A stretch of 64,000 bases of DNA from the NCBI GenBank assembly GCA_035384605.1, contig DAOOIV010000003.1:62001-126000 (forward strand). Direction: 5' to 3'. Source of the stretch: Phycisphaerae bacterium (GTDB taxonomy: Bacteria > Planctomycetota > Phycisphaerae > UBA1845 > PWPN01). Shown here in pieces: positions 54,112 through 62,729 of the stretch. The position numbers were made by a program, and so were the translations under genes. Under the pieces are notes generated by a model that was given only the letters and a program-made list of their open reading frames with translations, made no database searches and was not told the origin of the DNA. The first letter of the stretch is position 1; the number at the start of each line of letters is the position of its first letter.

Positions 54112-55734
54112 TCAATCTCCACAACTCGCATCGGCCGCCACGTCCGATCCGCTAAAACATGCCTGGAAAATGGCGAAGTCCCCATTATCGACATCGTTGT
54201 CGTAGTCCAGCATCGCATTACGGCAGTTGGGATTGGTCTGCGGCACGAACGGCCCGCTGAAGCAGGTCTGGAGGTGCCCGAAATCAACCTGGTCGACGTC
54301 CCCGTCACCGTCGAAATCGCCCGGCGCGGATACCCAGATGGATGCTGAAACCGGCGCCGCATAGCTCGGGACTCCGGTGTCATAGGCGAACGCACTGTAG
54401 AATACGAGACCGCGGGGAGGATCGCTCTGAATGAAACTGTCCGATGAGCCGGCGGCCCCCGGACAATCGCACAGCAGAATGCCCTCCGTAGGCAGGGCCG
54501 GCGCGGCAGCAACCGCGAACCGGATCATCGTTCCGGCAAAATCCCCATCCGCCGGGTTGGTCCAGCTCACCTCGACACCTCGTCCGCTACGCAGCAGCCG
54601 TAAATGGGTCACCGTACCGGGCGGCGTGCCGGGGAACCGCATCACCGGATAGTGTTCGCGGTAGTAGATCCCGGCGGGCTTCAACGCGTAACCGTATTTC
54701 CACAGGCCGAAGTAGTTCTCGAAGCTCTCGTTCGGGTCGGTTGTGTAAGGCTTCGCGTCGAAAGTCATCCACTGCAGGCCGCCGGCGATGTTATGTTCCT
54801 CAAACGCCGTGAGATGGTTGACGTAAACGCTGTATTGATGCGCCTCGTTGTAGTCATGGATCAACTGGCCGTCTCGGTTGCAGGGCGTGGGGTTTGTGGG
54901 CCAGCCCCATTCCTCAACCAGGATCGGCTTCTGGTTCGACCCCAGCAAGCCCTTGGTCTCCGGAATCTCCTCAGTGCCGATATTGGGCCAGTAAGAGTGA
55001 AATATGGCCACATCGATGAAGCTGAGCACATCCGGCAGGTTTCTCCACCAACGCATCCCCGCCGAGACCGGGTGATTGGTATCCCTTGACCGCACGGCAT
55101 TGCACATGCGCTCCAGCCAGCTCACGATCTTGTCCCGACTGCTGGGGTTGCAGTCCCAATCGCCGCATGCCCCGGGGTTGCAGTCGCACGAGCCGTAGTT
55201 GCTCGGGTGGTCGGGCTCGTTCTTGACGTCCCACATCAGAACGAACGGATTATTCTTCAAACGGTCTACGATTTTCCACATGTGGGTGAGATGATTGTTC
55301 CACGTCGAGCTGCCGGAGGCCGGAAAACTCGTCTCCCAGTCGAAAAGGGTCACCACCGCGCGGATGCCGTGGTCGCCCATCAGGTTGACGATGTCCTCAA
55401 GTTTCTGGAGCCGGTCGGCCGGGATGTCTGGTCCGTTCCAGCCGCCGCGACTATAAGGAACCAGGATGCGGACGCAGTTCAACCCCAGGTCGCGCATCCG
55501 GTCAACCTCAGAGGTGATCTCCGGCCAATCCCAACTGTTCCACATGTCCGCCCACATGTGGTTTTGCGGGTAATAGTTCGTGCCCTTCAGCTTGTAAACT
55601 TGGCCGTTCAAGACGAATTGGTCGCCCTGGATCCTGACAAACGCGTCCGCGCGGCAGCACGCCGGCGACAACAGGTCCAACGCAACCGTGGTCAGGATCA
55701 GGACGCCAAGATACTTACGTTCATGAAGTCTCAT
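54112..55734 (-). CDS. Secreted GH5-family hydrolase with FN3-like and dockerin-like domains
   Basis: The 540-residue product has a signal peptide (LGVLILTTVALDLLSPACC), a GH5 barrel (about 30-365) with acid/base E173 in LMWDVKNEPD and nucleophile E275 in ILVEEWGW, an FN3-like module like that of the propeller paralogues (GTMIRFAVAAAPALPTEG), and a dockerin-like tail (DFDGDGDVDQVDF, DYDNDVDNGDF). Unusual is a Cys-rich insert just after the acid/base Glu (SCDCNPGACGDWDC, residues 182-195), which may form disulfides around the active-site cleft. Subfamily uncertain; beta-mannanase or glucanase likely. Start ATG 55734, with CAGGA just upstream. Confidence 0.85.
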   Translation of the reverse strand: MRLHERKYLGVLILTTVALDLLSPACCRADAFVRIQGDQFVLNGQVYKLKGTNYYPQNHMWADMWNSWDWPEITSEVDRMRDLGLNCVRILVPYSRGGWNGPDIPADRLQKLEDIVNLMGDHGIRAVVTLFDWETSFPASGSSTWNNHLTHMWKIVDRLKNNPFVLMWDVKNEPDHPSNYGSCDCNPGACGDWDCNPSSRDKIVSWLERMCNAVRSRDTNHPVSAGMRWWRNLPDVLSFIDVAIFHSYWPNIGTEEIPETKGLLGSNQKPILVEEWGWPTNPTPCNRDGQLIHDYNEAHQYSVYVNHLTAFEEHNIAGGLQWMTFDAKPYTTDPNESFENYFGLWKYGYALKPAGIYYREHYPVMRFPGTPPGTVTHLRLLRSGRGVEVSWTNPADGDFAGTMIRFAVAAAPALPTEGILLCDCPGAAGSSDSFIQSDPPRGLVFYSAFAYDTGVPSYAAPVSASIWVSAPGDFDGDGDVDQVDFGHLQTCFSGPFVPQTNPNCRNAMLDYDNDVDNGDFAIFQACFSGSDVAADASCGD

Positions 55735-55864
55735 ATCCTGAAACCTTGATCGCTCTTAAGCATCGTTGCGACCCCTCGAGCTCTCCTCAAGTATATGTCG
55801 GCCAACCGACAGGGGCTATCCCAGCTCACACGCCCGCAATTCGAAACGAGCACTTATCGAGTTG

Positions 55865-55893
55865 TTGACGCTCGAACAACCGGGGTCTAGAAT
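55865..55893 (+). promoter_or_regulatory. Sigma-70-like promoter of the thioredoxin gene
   Basis: TTGACG (55865-55870), 17-base spacer, TAGAAT (55888-55893), about 65 bases before ATG 55961. Confidence 0.65.
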
Positions 55894-55960
55894 CTCCGAC
55901 AACGAGTCTACTGACCGTTTTACGACGAACCAGCCGGAAAAAGGACATGGAGGATCAATC

Positions 55961-56290
55961 ATGGCCGGGGCAAATACCAAGACCTTTACCGAAGATAATT
56001 TCCAGCAGGAGGTCCTCGAGGCCACCGAACCGGTGCTGGTCGATTTCTGGGCCGACTGGTGCATGCCCTGCAAAGCCCTGGGGCCGACCATCGATGAACT
56101 GGCCAATGAGAACGTCGGCAAGGCAAAGGTCGGTAAGGTCGATACCGATGCCAACCCGTCGCTGGCCACCCGCTACGCGATCAGTGCAATTCCCACCGTG
56201 ATCCTATTCAAGAACGGCGAGGTCAAGGAACGCTTCGTGGGCCTCAGAAGCAAGCGCGATCTTCAGGCCTCCCTGGACGCCGCCATGTAG
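55961..56290 (+). CDS. trxA: Thioredoxin with CMPC active site
   Basis: The 109-residue cytosolic thioredoxin has the fold's standard order: TKTFTEDNFQQEVL, VLVDFWADWCMPCKALGP (active site CMPC instead of the usual CGPC), then cis-Pro IPTVILFKNGEV and the GLRSK C-terminus. It reduces protein disulfides using thioredoxin reductase, which is not in the window. The CMPC variant should change redox potential modestly. ATG 55961 has GGAGG 7 bases upstream and a good promoter; in-frame upstream codons add non-thioredoxin sequence. Confidence 0.93.
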   Translation: MAGANTKTFTEDNFQQEVLEATEPVLVDFWADWCMPCKALGPTIDELANENVGKAKVGKVDTDANPSLATRYAISAIPTVILFKNGEVKERFVGLRSKRDLQASLDAAM

Positions 56291-56356
56291 CCCCAGGCCC
56301 CCCTCCGTGAATTGGCAAGAGCCGCCCCGAAACAGACATGCAAAGCCGCGCTCAGA

Positions 56357-56812
56357 TCACGGGGTTTCAGGCGGGGCTTCTTCCCTGACCCGGGTAAACG
56401 ACGTCGCCGTCGATGATGTTGTCGGCGCGGGCCCAAGCGGCAGGTCAACCGTGTCGCCCGAGGAGAGAGCCCCGCCTTCCACCCGACTGGAAATCCGGCA
56501 GACACGGCGACCGCCCTCCGTGACCGGAACGACCGACGCCGATGCGGACATGCCGGCCGGAACCAGCGAATCCACCTCCAACACAATGCGGTCCACGGGC
56601 GGATTGCTCTTCCATTCGCTGAGATGTGATCTGGCATAGGCGACGGCGCTGTCACTGACCGCGTGCGCCGCCTGTCGGAGCCGCTCTGACTGTACCTCAC
56701 GATACCGATAGTTTGCCCACAGAGTCAGCATGGACAGCAAACCCGCCGTCAGAGCTGTTAACACCACGACCACAACCAGTGCGAACCCAGAACGACTTGC
56801 CGGCCCTTTCAT
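56357..56812 (-). CDS. PilX/GspK-like minor pseudopilin
   Basis: The 151-residue product has a prepilin-type N-terminus (SGFALVVVVVLTALTAGLLSML) with the Gly-Phe cleavage region, then a helix (YREVQSERLRQAAHAVSDSA) and a C-terminal disordered Pro/Thr/Ser region. It lacks the usual Glu5, as GspK does in characterised systems. Length is shorter than full GspK, so PilX-like is an alternative. It overlaps the upstream pseudopilin gene by 4 bases (ATGA), so translation is coupled. Last gene of the type II-like operon. Confidence 0.75.
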   Translation of the reverse strand: MKGPASRSGFALVVVVVLTALTAGLLSMLTLWANYRYREVQSERLRQAAHAVSDSAVAYARSHLSEWKSNPPVDRIVLEVDSLVPAGMSASASVVPVTEGGRRVCRISSRVEGGALSSGDTVDLPLGPAPTTSSTATSFTRVREEAPPETP

Positions 56813-57312
56813 GAGGCACCCCCTTCGCCCACCCTGACGGCCATCGCCAAATGCCGGTCGACGTAGAACCCGTCGCCCATCGGCAACTGGCAGTCAAACA
56901 AGAGCCAGACCACGCCTCTTGAATCACCGATACTCTCGTGCTTGATATCGGCAAGCACGCGTTCAAGGTCCCATGTATAGCGGATCGGGTCCGCGCCGGC
57001 CGAATGCTCCGTTCGTTCAACCCGGTTCTTCACGCACCGGTAGATGATCCTGTCACCGCCGCGGGCCAGTTCGAGGGCAATCCCCTCACCGCCGCGACGA
57101 ACCACGGCTTCATCGGCAAAACGGGCGTCCGCCTGAAAACGGCGAACGACATCTCGCATCATTGCCTGGCTCGAAAGCATGCGGCTTTCGAAGACCTGTG
57201 CCTGAACGATTCGCCTTTCAGCCTGAAGGCCGATCGCCAGGATCACCAAGAGCAGGGGAAAAAGGGCGACCATCTGAATCAGGGTGAAACCCTTGCGGCA
57301 TCGATTCCTCAT
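56809..57312 (-). CDS. GspJ-like pseudopilin
   Basis: The 167-residue product carries GFTLIQMVALFPLLLVILAIGL (prepilin leader; Gln replaces the usual Glu5) and a globular domain (VFESRMLSSQAMMRDVVRRFQADARF, YRCVKNRVER) typical of GspJ-like minor pseudopilins. ATG 57312 has GGAGG 7 bases upstream, and overlaps the upstream I-like gene by 4 bases. The assignment is by operon position and the composition of the helix; it could be another minor pseudopilin. Confidence 0.72.
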   Translation of the reverse strand: MRNRCRKGFTLIQMVALFPLLLVILAIGLQAERRIVQAQVFESRMLSSQAMMRDVVRRFQADARFADEAVVRRGGEGIALELARGGDRIIYRCVKNRVERTEHSAGADPIRYTWDLERVLADIKHESIGDSRGVVWLLFDCQLPMGDGFYVDRHLAMAVRVGEGGAS

Positions 57313-57698
57313 GGCTTGTCCTCCGCGGGGATGAATCTGCTGATTTGTTCGCGGAGTTTCTTTCCGCCGGCCACGGTGGCCGTGGCCGTCACCGTAACGC
57401 GGGTGAAACCCGACCAATCTCCTCTGCCGGGCTCGGCTTCGGCATACAGTGAGACGCCCTCCGGCAGGAACCCGCCCGGCGGACGCGAGTCAAGCGCCGC
57501 CCCGGCGGCAATTCGCTCAAGCTGCGCCGAGGCCGCCCAGATGAGTGCCTGCCGGTCAATCAACTCATTACGTGTTCTCTGATAGCTGAATATCGCCTGA
57601 GACGACAAAGCGACGATCATGCCCAGCAGCACGATGCCGACCGTCACCTCGATGACACTGAACCCTCGAAGCCGGATTGTCATGTTGTGACTTCGCAT
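57309..57698 (-). CDS. GspI-like pseudopilin
   Basis: The 129-residue product has a prepilin leader (RGFSVIEVTVGIVLLGMIVALSSQ) with Glu5 and a small globular domain. Length and position fit GspI. ATG 57698 shares its A with the TGA stop of the second GspF-like gene (TGATG), a coupled arrangement. Confidence 0.75.
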   Translation of the reverse strand: MRSHNMTIRLRGFSVIEVTVGIVLLGMIVALSSQAIFSYQRTRNELIDRQALIWAASAQLERIAAGAALDSRPPGGFLPEGVSLYAEAEPGRGDWSGFTRVTVTATATVAGGKKLREQISRFIPAEDKP

Positions 57699-58855
57699 CA
57701 GCCCATCTCTCCGCCACAAACCGACCGGATCAACTCGACCAGCGGCTCAAACAGAGCCCTCACGACAAACGCGACGATCAAACCCAAGCCGACGGTGCAA
57801 CAGGGCCATGCGACCGAGTTGAGCATGATCCACCACCGCGACAATAGGGCCCCGTGATAATCGGCGGCATACCGCAGAGCAGCGTCCATGTTGCCCGACC
57901 TCGTTCCCGCGGCTAAGGCGGTCGACAACACCGGCCCCAGCTCGCAGACGCGGCAGGCATCGGCAGGTTTACTGCCGGCTTCGAGCAAATCCGCAAACCA
58001 CCGCATCCGGTCGCACAGACCGCGGTTGACTCTCAGACTCGAAGCAAGCCGCGCGGCTGTCGCCAGATCCATCCCGCCGGCCACGGCGGTTCGCATCAGA
58101 CGCAGCATTTCCGCCAGCCCTCGCCCAAATTCCACGCGCCGGACCCCCGGCAGATTTGAGCGAACGGCCTCACCGATTCTCGACGCTACCGACTGGCCTT
58201 CGATCTTCCAAAACCGCAGCACGATCCAGGCAACGGCAACCAGGAATACGAGCAGCCAGCCTGGCGGCGTGCCCGCCACAAACCATTCCGAAATGTCGAT
58301 CAGTGTCACGGTACCTTCGGGCAGCTTGGTTCCGAAATCGGCGAATATGGTCTTGAACTTGGGGATGATGGCCACCATGATTCCACTGACCATGAGTCCG
58401 GCGAGCGAGAGAACAAGCACAACATAGAGTCCCAACGGCACATCGAACAGCCGTCGCCAACGCGCCTTTCTGATCAGGTATTCCTCGGCCTGCTCCACCG
58501 CCGCCGGCAGTCGGCCGGCCTTCTCTCCCGCCGCCACCAGGCTCACGACCAGCGATGAGCACTCGCGATAACCCAGTTCCATTGCCTCTGACAGCGAGGC
58601 TCCCTGTGACAGAAGCTTGGAGATTCGCTTGAGGTGAGTGCGGGCCATGCCCTGCTCGGAATCGCCGGCCAGCGACAGCGCCATCGGTAGCGGCAGATTC
58701 TGACGCAACACGCCGGCGATCTGGCTGATCACGATTCGCTCCACCGCCGGCCGCCGGAACCAGGCCACAACGTACGTCCCCGCCTGCCACAGTAGGAAGA
58801 TCGCGGCGACGCATCCGAGTGCTACGCTCAACAGGATGATCAGTTCCGGTATCAC
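57698..58855 (-). CDS. Second GspF/PilC-like inner membrane platform protein
   Basis: The 385-residue product has an N-terminal membrane helix (IILLSVALGCVAAIFLLW) and two GspF cytoplasmic domains (VISQIAGVLRQNLPLPMALSLAGDS; VEFGRGLAEMLRLMRTAVAGGMDLATAA) separated and followed by membrane helices (LGLYVVLVLSLAGLMVSGI; ACCTV-type terminal helix). Sequence is clearly divergent from the other F protein. Probable role: platform for pseudopilus assembly. Pair likely forms a hetero-oligomer. Confidence 0.85.
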   Translation of the reverse strand: MIPELIILLSVALGCVAAIFLLWQAGTYVVAWFRRPAVERIVISQIAGVLRQNLPLPMALSLAGDSEQGMARTHLKRISKLLSQGASLSEAMELGYRECSSLVVSLVAAGEKAGRLPAAVEQAEEYLIRKARWRRLFDVPLGLYVVLVLSLAGLMVSGIMVAIIPKFKTIFADFGTKLPEGTVTLIDISEWFVAGTPPGWLLVFLVAVAWIVLRFWKIEGQSVASRIGEAVRSNLPGVRRVEFGRGLAEMLRLMRTAVAGGMDLATAARLASSLRVNRGLCDRMRWFADLLEAGSKPADACRVCELGPVLSTALAAGTRSGNMDAALRYAADYHGALLSRWWIMLNSVAWPCCTVGLGLIVAFVVRALFEPLVELIRSVCGGEMG

Positions 58856-58864
58856 ATTCTCACC

Positions 58865-60070
58865 TCAAGCGCCGCCGGCCCCGACGGAGTTGATCAATGT
58901 CACCAGTGGAAGAAACATGCCCACGATCGCCAACGCCAGGAACCCTCCTAACACAATGACCAGCAGCGGAAACAGCAGGGTGCGAAGCATCGACTGAGCA
59001 TGCAGGGCACGGTTCTCGTATGACCTGGCGAGCTGGCCGATCGCGGTTGGCAGCGCGTCCCGGCCCACCGCCACCTGGACGCAGAAACCGAACAACGGCG
59101 GTATGATGCGGGCCGTCTGGCTGGCGACGAAGACCGACCGCCCCTTCTCCGCTTCGGCCGCCAGACGCTCCGCATCCGCTGCCAGGCGCACCGAACCGGT
59201 TGCACCGCCACCAAGACGCATCGCCTGGGGAAGAGGAATACCCGTGGCCACCGCGGTCGAAACGCAGCGAAGGAATCGTGCGATGAGAGACGCTCGGTAT
59301 ACGCGTCCAATGACAGGAATGGACATCACGATACCTTCACGAAGCGACAGGCCGCTCTCGGAGAACCTCAGGCTCGTCCACGTCGCCGCAAGGACTGCCG
59401 CCGCGCAGCCGGTTCCTATGAGTAAGAGGAAATAATGGTCGGCAATCTGGAGCAGGAGAACGGTAAGGGCGGGCAGCGCGGTCCCGAAATCAGCAAAGAT
59501 TTCTCTCATCTGCGGTACAACAAGCAGAAAGAATGCCGAGATGACCGTCAGGGCAATGCACGCAACGAGCAGAGGATAACTGACGACCTCCCACACCAGT
59601 CGCCGAACATTGCCGGCCAGCCGCAGGTGCTGATTGAGGTTCAGCAACGTGGCCGGCAGCTCGCCCGAGTCGATGCCGGCCCGAATCACCCGACTGTAGA
59701 GAAGCGGCAAACCCTGCTCGCGCGCGGCGATGGCCCGGTCAAGCGGGATGCCGCTTCGCAGGTCGGTCACCAGGGCGTTGATCCACTCCCGCAGCCGGGG
59801 CGATTCCACATCCCGAGCCATTTGAGCCAGCCCGTCGTCCAGAGCAATGCCCGCCTCCGCCAGCGAGGCCAGTTGCTCGTTGAAAAAGACAAGATCGTCC
59901 TCACTGATCGCCGCACGGCCTCGCGGCGGGGGCTCGGCAACGCGCAGTTCCCGCACCTCGATCCGCATCTGAGCAAGATCCTCAAGGGCCCGCTCGCGAT
60001 GAGCGGCCTCCACACGTCCGGCAATGGCCGTTCTGCCGGGCGTCAAACCTTCGTATTCAAACCAGGGCAT
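58865..60070 (-). CDS. GspF/PilC-like inner membrane platform protein
   Basis: The 401-residue product starts with the typical MPWFEYEGLTPGRTAIAGRVEA, has two GspF domains (FFNEQLASLAEAGIALDDGLAQM; IARFLRCVSTAVATGIPLPQAM) and three to four membrane helices. ATG 60070 has GGGGAG 8 bases upstream; a frame extension to 60178 is unrelated in sequence. 9 bases separate it from the second F gene. Confidence 0.9.
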   Translation of the reverse strand: MPWFEYEGLTPGRTAIAGRVEAAHRERALEDLAQMRIEVRELRVAEPPPRGRAAISEDDLVFFNEQLASLAEAGIALDDGLAQMARDVESPRLREWINALVTDLRSGIPLDRAIAAREQGLPLLYSRVIRAGIDSGELPATLLNLNQHLRLAGNVRRLVWEVVSYPLLVACIALTVISAFFLLVVPQMREIFADFGTALPALTVLLLQIADHYFLLLIGTGCAAAVLAATWTSLRFSESGLSLREGIVMSIPVIGRVYRASLIARFLRCVSTAVATGIPLPQAMRLGGGATGSVRLAADAERLAAEAEKGRSVFVASQTARIIPPLFGFCVQVAVGRDALPTAIGQLARSYENRALHAQSMLRTLLFPLLVIVLGGFLALAIVGMFLPLVTLINSVGAGGA

Positions 60071-60101
60071 TTCTTGTTCTCCCCGTCGCGCCGGCCCGCT
60101 G

Positions 60102-61265
60102 TCAGTGTCGCACCGGCGACCTTTTTTCAGATTCGTTGCACGTGAAAAGCGATCCGAGCACGCGTCGAGCCTCATCAACCGTCGTCCGCCCTTGCTCGAT
60201 CAGCCTTCGCGCATCCGCCGCCAGATCAGCTCCATCGGCGGCAATGACGCCCCTCAACTCCCCGACCGGGCGATGATCGAGAATGGCTTGACGAATCGAT
60301 TCGTCCATCACCGCGATCTGACCGCAGGCAGTGCGCCTAAGGTAGCCTGTCTCCGCACACGACTCGCACCCCCGGCCCCCACACGCACTGCAAACCAGCC
60401 GAACCAGCCGCTGACTGAAGACCAGCGACAACGCTCCGACAATCTGGTAAGGCTCGATGCCCATTTCCAGGAGCCGGACAACGGCCTCGGCCGGATCCCC
60501 GCTGTGCAGCGTACTCATGATCAGGTGACCCGTCAGAGCCGCCTCAATCACGACGCGGGCAGTCTGGGCGTCACGGATCTCGCCTACCAGCAACACCTCG
60601 ACGTCCTGCCGGAGCAGCGAGCGCATAGCACGCACATAATCCAACTCACCATGGGGCTGGATCTGAATCTGGGCCATCCCGTCAACCCGTTGCTCGACCG
60701 GATCCTCGAGGCTGACCACGCTTCGGCCCGGCGTGGCGGACAGAATATGGCGCGCAAGGGCATACAAGGTTGTGCTCTTACCACTTCCCGCCGGGCCGGT
60801 GACCAGAATCAGACCGTGCGGCTGCTCTGCGGCTTTACGAAATTCCGCCACCACTTCATCTGAGAAGCCAAGATCCTCCAGGGCACTGACCTGTCCTACT
60901 GTGTAGATCAACCGGACAACCGCTCTCTCTCCCCGAACGGTCGGGAATGTGGCTACCCGAACATCAATGGGGGGTAGGCCGCCAGTAAGGTGCCCTTGGG
61001 CCTGGAATGCCCCCTCCTGAGGGATATCCATCCGATACGTCAGGAGACCCGCCATGACCTTCAGCCGGGCGATGACGTTTTCCGCCAGCCCGGCCGGAAG
61101 TCTGTCCATCTCGTGCAGAAGCCCGTCCAAGCGATATCGGACCCACATACCCCCCTCGGACGGCTCAAAATGAATGTCGCTCGCTTTGCGGCTGATCGCT
61201 CGTGCCAGCAAGCCGTCAACCAGCTGAACCACCGTGTTTCCAATGGGACTCAAGCTCTCGGACAC
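60102..61265 (-). CDS. GspE/PilB-like secretion ATPase
   Basis: This 387-residue traffic ATPase powers pseudopilus or pilus assembly. Visible motifs are SDIHFEPSEGGMWVRYRLDG (N2 domain), Walker A GPAGSGKSTT, Asp box and Walker B (LLVGEIRDAQTA), the His box (TGHLIMSTLHSGDPAEAV), and the zinc-binding tetra-Cys CSACGGRGCESC near residue 305. It lacks the N1 domain of full-length GspE (usual length about 500). GTG 61265 is chosen because GGGGGG lies 6 bases upstream; the frame opens further to a TTG at 61352. First gene of the operon, divergent from the sigma factor gene. Confidence 0.9.
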   Translation of the reverse strand: MSESLSPIGNTVVQLVDGLLARAISRKASDIHFEPSEGGMWVRYRLDGLLHEMDRLPAGLAENVIARLKVMAGLLTYRMDIPQEGAFQAQGHLTGGLPPIDVRVATFPTVRGERAVVRLIYTVGQVSALEDLGFSDEVVAEFRKAAEQPHGLILVTGPAGSGKSTTLYALARHILSATPGRSVVSLEDPVEQRVDGMAQIQIQPHGELDYVRAMRSLLRQDVEVLLVGEIRDAQTARVVIEAALTGHLIMSTLHSGDPAEAVVRLLEMGIEPYQIVGALSLVFSQRLVRLVCSACGGRGCESCAETGYLRRTACGQIAVMDESIRQAILDHRPVGELRGVIAADGADLAADARRLIEQGRTTVDEARRVLGSLFTCNESEKRSPVRH

Positions 61266-61598
61266 TTGGCACCCCCCAGATGTAGCTCTGAGCCCTTCGC
61301 TTTGCCGGATATCAGGCCACTGGGCATGACCCGCTTGGGGACTGGTACCCAATTAAGCCACGGGCTCCTCCGGCTTCGGCCAGCCGAATGCCCGGCCGAG
61401 CGGTCTGCCCCACCCGCCGGTCCATATTCCGGCTGAAGCTCCCGCCTCACATAACCCTAAGAAGCCTGACCATCCCCGATGTTGGGCTCTCCCTCCTCGC
61501 CATGTGCGTTTTTCTCCAAATAGGCAAGTTTTTCGCGCTCGGAGCTATACATCGGGATAAGACCTGCGTCATAATTAGACGGACAGGAGTGCACTCCT
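61266..61598. other. Divergent intergenic region between secretion operon and sigma factor
   Basis: 333 bases. No promoter pair matched well on either strand. It ends with the palindrome at the sigma-factor ribosome-binding site described separately. Confidence 0.45.
61585..61598 (+). promoter_or_regulatory. Palindrome overlapping the ribosome-binding site of the sigma gene
   Basis: AGGAGTGCACTCCT at 61585-61598 is a perfect 14-bp palindrome ending one base before the ATG. As RNA it could fold as a 5-bp stem with a TGCA loop, sequestering the AGGAG. A protein-binding operator is the alternative. Confidence 0.55.
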
Positions 61599-62186
61599 AT
61601 GGCTCGCGTCGCTTCCACAGCCCTACCGCTGGAGCTTCGTGCCGTCGTGGCCGGGCTCACATCGGCTGACGTCGCCGACGACCAGCAGTGGATTCTGAGC
61701 CTGATGCGAAAACACGGCTTGGCTGTGATCACCCTGCTGTGGCGGATGTTGGGCTCGGAACAGGATGTTTTGGACGCCTATCAGACCGCGATTTGTCGGC
61801 TGACGGCAAGAGGATGCAATGGCATGGGGGCCAACCCCTCAGGCTACTTTTACCGAGCAGTGTCGAACGCGGGAATCGAAATCCTGCGCGCCAGGCAACG
61901 CCACCGGGCCTGCTGGCCCGCCGTAGTGGAAGTCCAACGGCGACACAGCGAAGACAGATCTCAACCCATGGGGCTCGATCAGAGAGAGATGATTGACAAG
62001 ATGAGGCAGGCGATCTGCCAGTTGCCCACACATCTGCGGAACGTCATCGTTCTACGCGAACTGGCCGAACTGCCCTACTCCCAGGTCGCCAGGATCCTTG
62101 GGATACGGAATGGCACCGCCAGACTGTACCGCCGGGAAGCCATCCTGCGGCTTGCGGAAATGGTTGGACGGGAGGCAAATCCATGA
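61599..62186 (+). CDS. ECF-family RNA polymerase sigma factor
   Basis: The 195-residue product has a sigma-2-like region (residues 30-100; GLAVITLLWRMLGSEQDVLDAYQTAI, NPSGYFYRAVSNAGIEILRARQRH) and sigma-4 (about 130-185; ICQLPTHLRNVIVLRELAELPYSQVARILGIRNGTARLYRREAI). AGGAG at 61585 is 9 bases before ATG 61599. It overlaps its putative anti-sigma by 4 bases (ATGA). Target promoters unknown; because the secretion operon diverges from it, that operon is a candidate target. Confidence 0.9.
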   Translation: MARVASTALPLELRAVVAGLTSADVADDQQWILSLMRKHGLAVITLLWRMLGSEQDVLDAYQTAICRLTARGCNGMGANPSGYFYRAVSNAGIEILRARQRHRACWPAVVEVQRRHSEDRSQPMGLDQREMIDKMRQAICQLPTHLRNVIVLRELAELPYSQVARILGIRNGTARLYRREAILRLAEMVGREANP

Positions 62187-62716
62187 GGCGTTTCAGTGAC
62201 ATATCTCCAAGGCCCGGACACATCTCGCAAGAGGGCCTTCCCTTCTCAGCCTGCAGCAGGCCGGACCTGCTCAAGTGGTCGGGCAGCGGTGGTGCGCTGC
62301 CTCGCCGCCTTTCCCAACACGTCCGGCTCTGTCCCGGATGCGCCGAACAGGTTCGCCGCGTCAGTACGGTCCACGCCGGCCTGATGTTCCTCAAGAATCA
62401 GCCGTTGCCCCACGGACTGCAGCGCCGTGCCAACAGCCGGGCGCTGCGCATGCTCCGCCGGGTCGCCCGGGCTTCCGAGGCCGCAAGCCGGTTGCTGCGC
62501 ATGAGGCCGAATCTGACGCCGTGGCAGCGGGCGAGAGTGCGCATTGCCCAAGGCTGCTTTGGGGCGGTTGCGGCCGTCTTGGCGCTGGTTGTGCGAATCG
62601 GCGTGATGGCCGGCTTCGAGCACACGCGGGAGCTCGGCAACCAGTTGGCCATGACCCACTGGGACCGGCACATCGACCCGGATCACGAGTTCCTCGACCC
62701 GCCCAGCCTGGCGTAG
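62183..62716 (+). CDS. Putative zinc-finger anti-sigma factor
   Basis: The 177-residue product has the HxxxCxxC motif of zinc-binding anti-sigma domains (QHVRLCPGC, near residue 47) and one membrane helix (CFGAVAAVLALVVRIGVMAG, residues about 130-150). It overlaps the sigma factor gene by 4 bases, as sigma/anti-sigma pairs usually do. It should hold the sigma factor at the membrane until released by an unknown signal. The periplasmic tail is short (about 28 residues). Confidence 0.8.
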   Translation: MRRFSDISPRPGHISQEGLPFSACSRPDLLKWSGSGGALPRRLSQHVRLCPGCAEQVRRVSTVHAGLMFLKNQPLPHGLQRRANSRALRMLRRVARASEAASRLLRMRPNLTPWQRARVRIAQGCFGAVAAVLALVVRIGVMAGFEHTRELGNQLAMTHWDRHIDPDHEFLDPPSLA

Positions 62717-62729
62717 TACGCTGTTGGGC

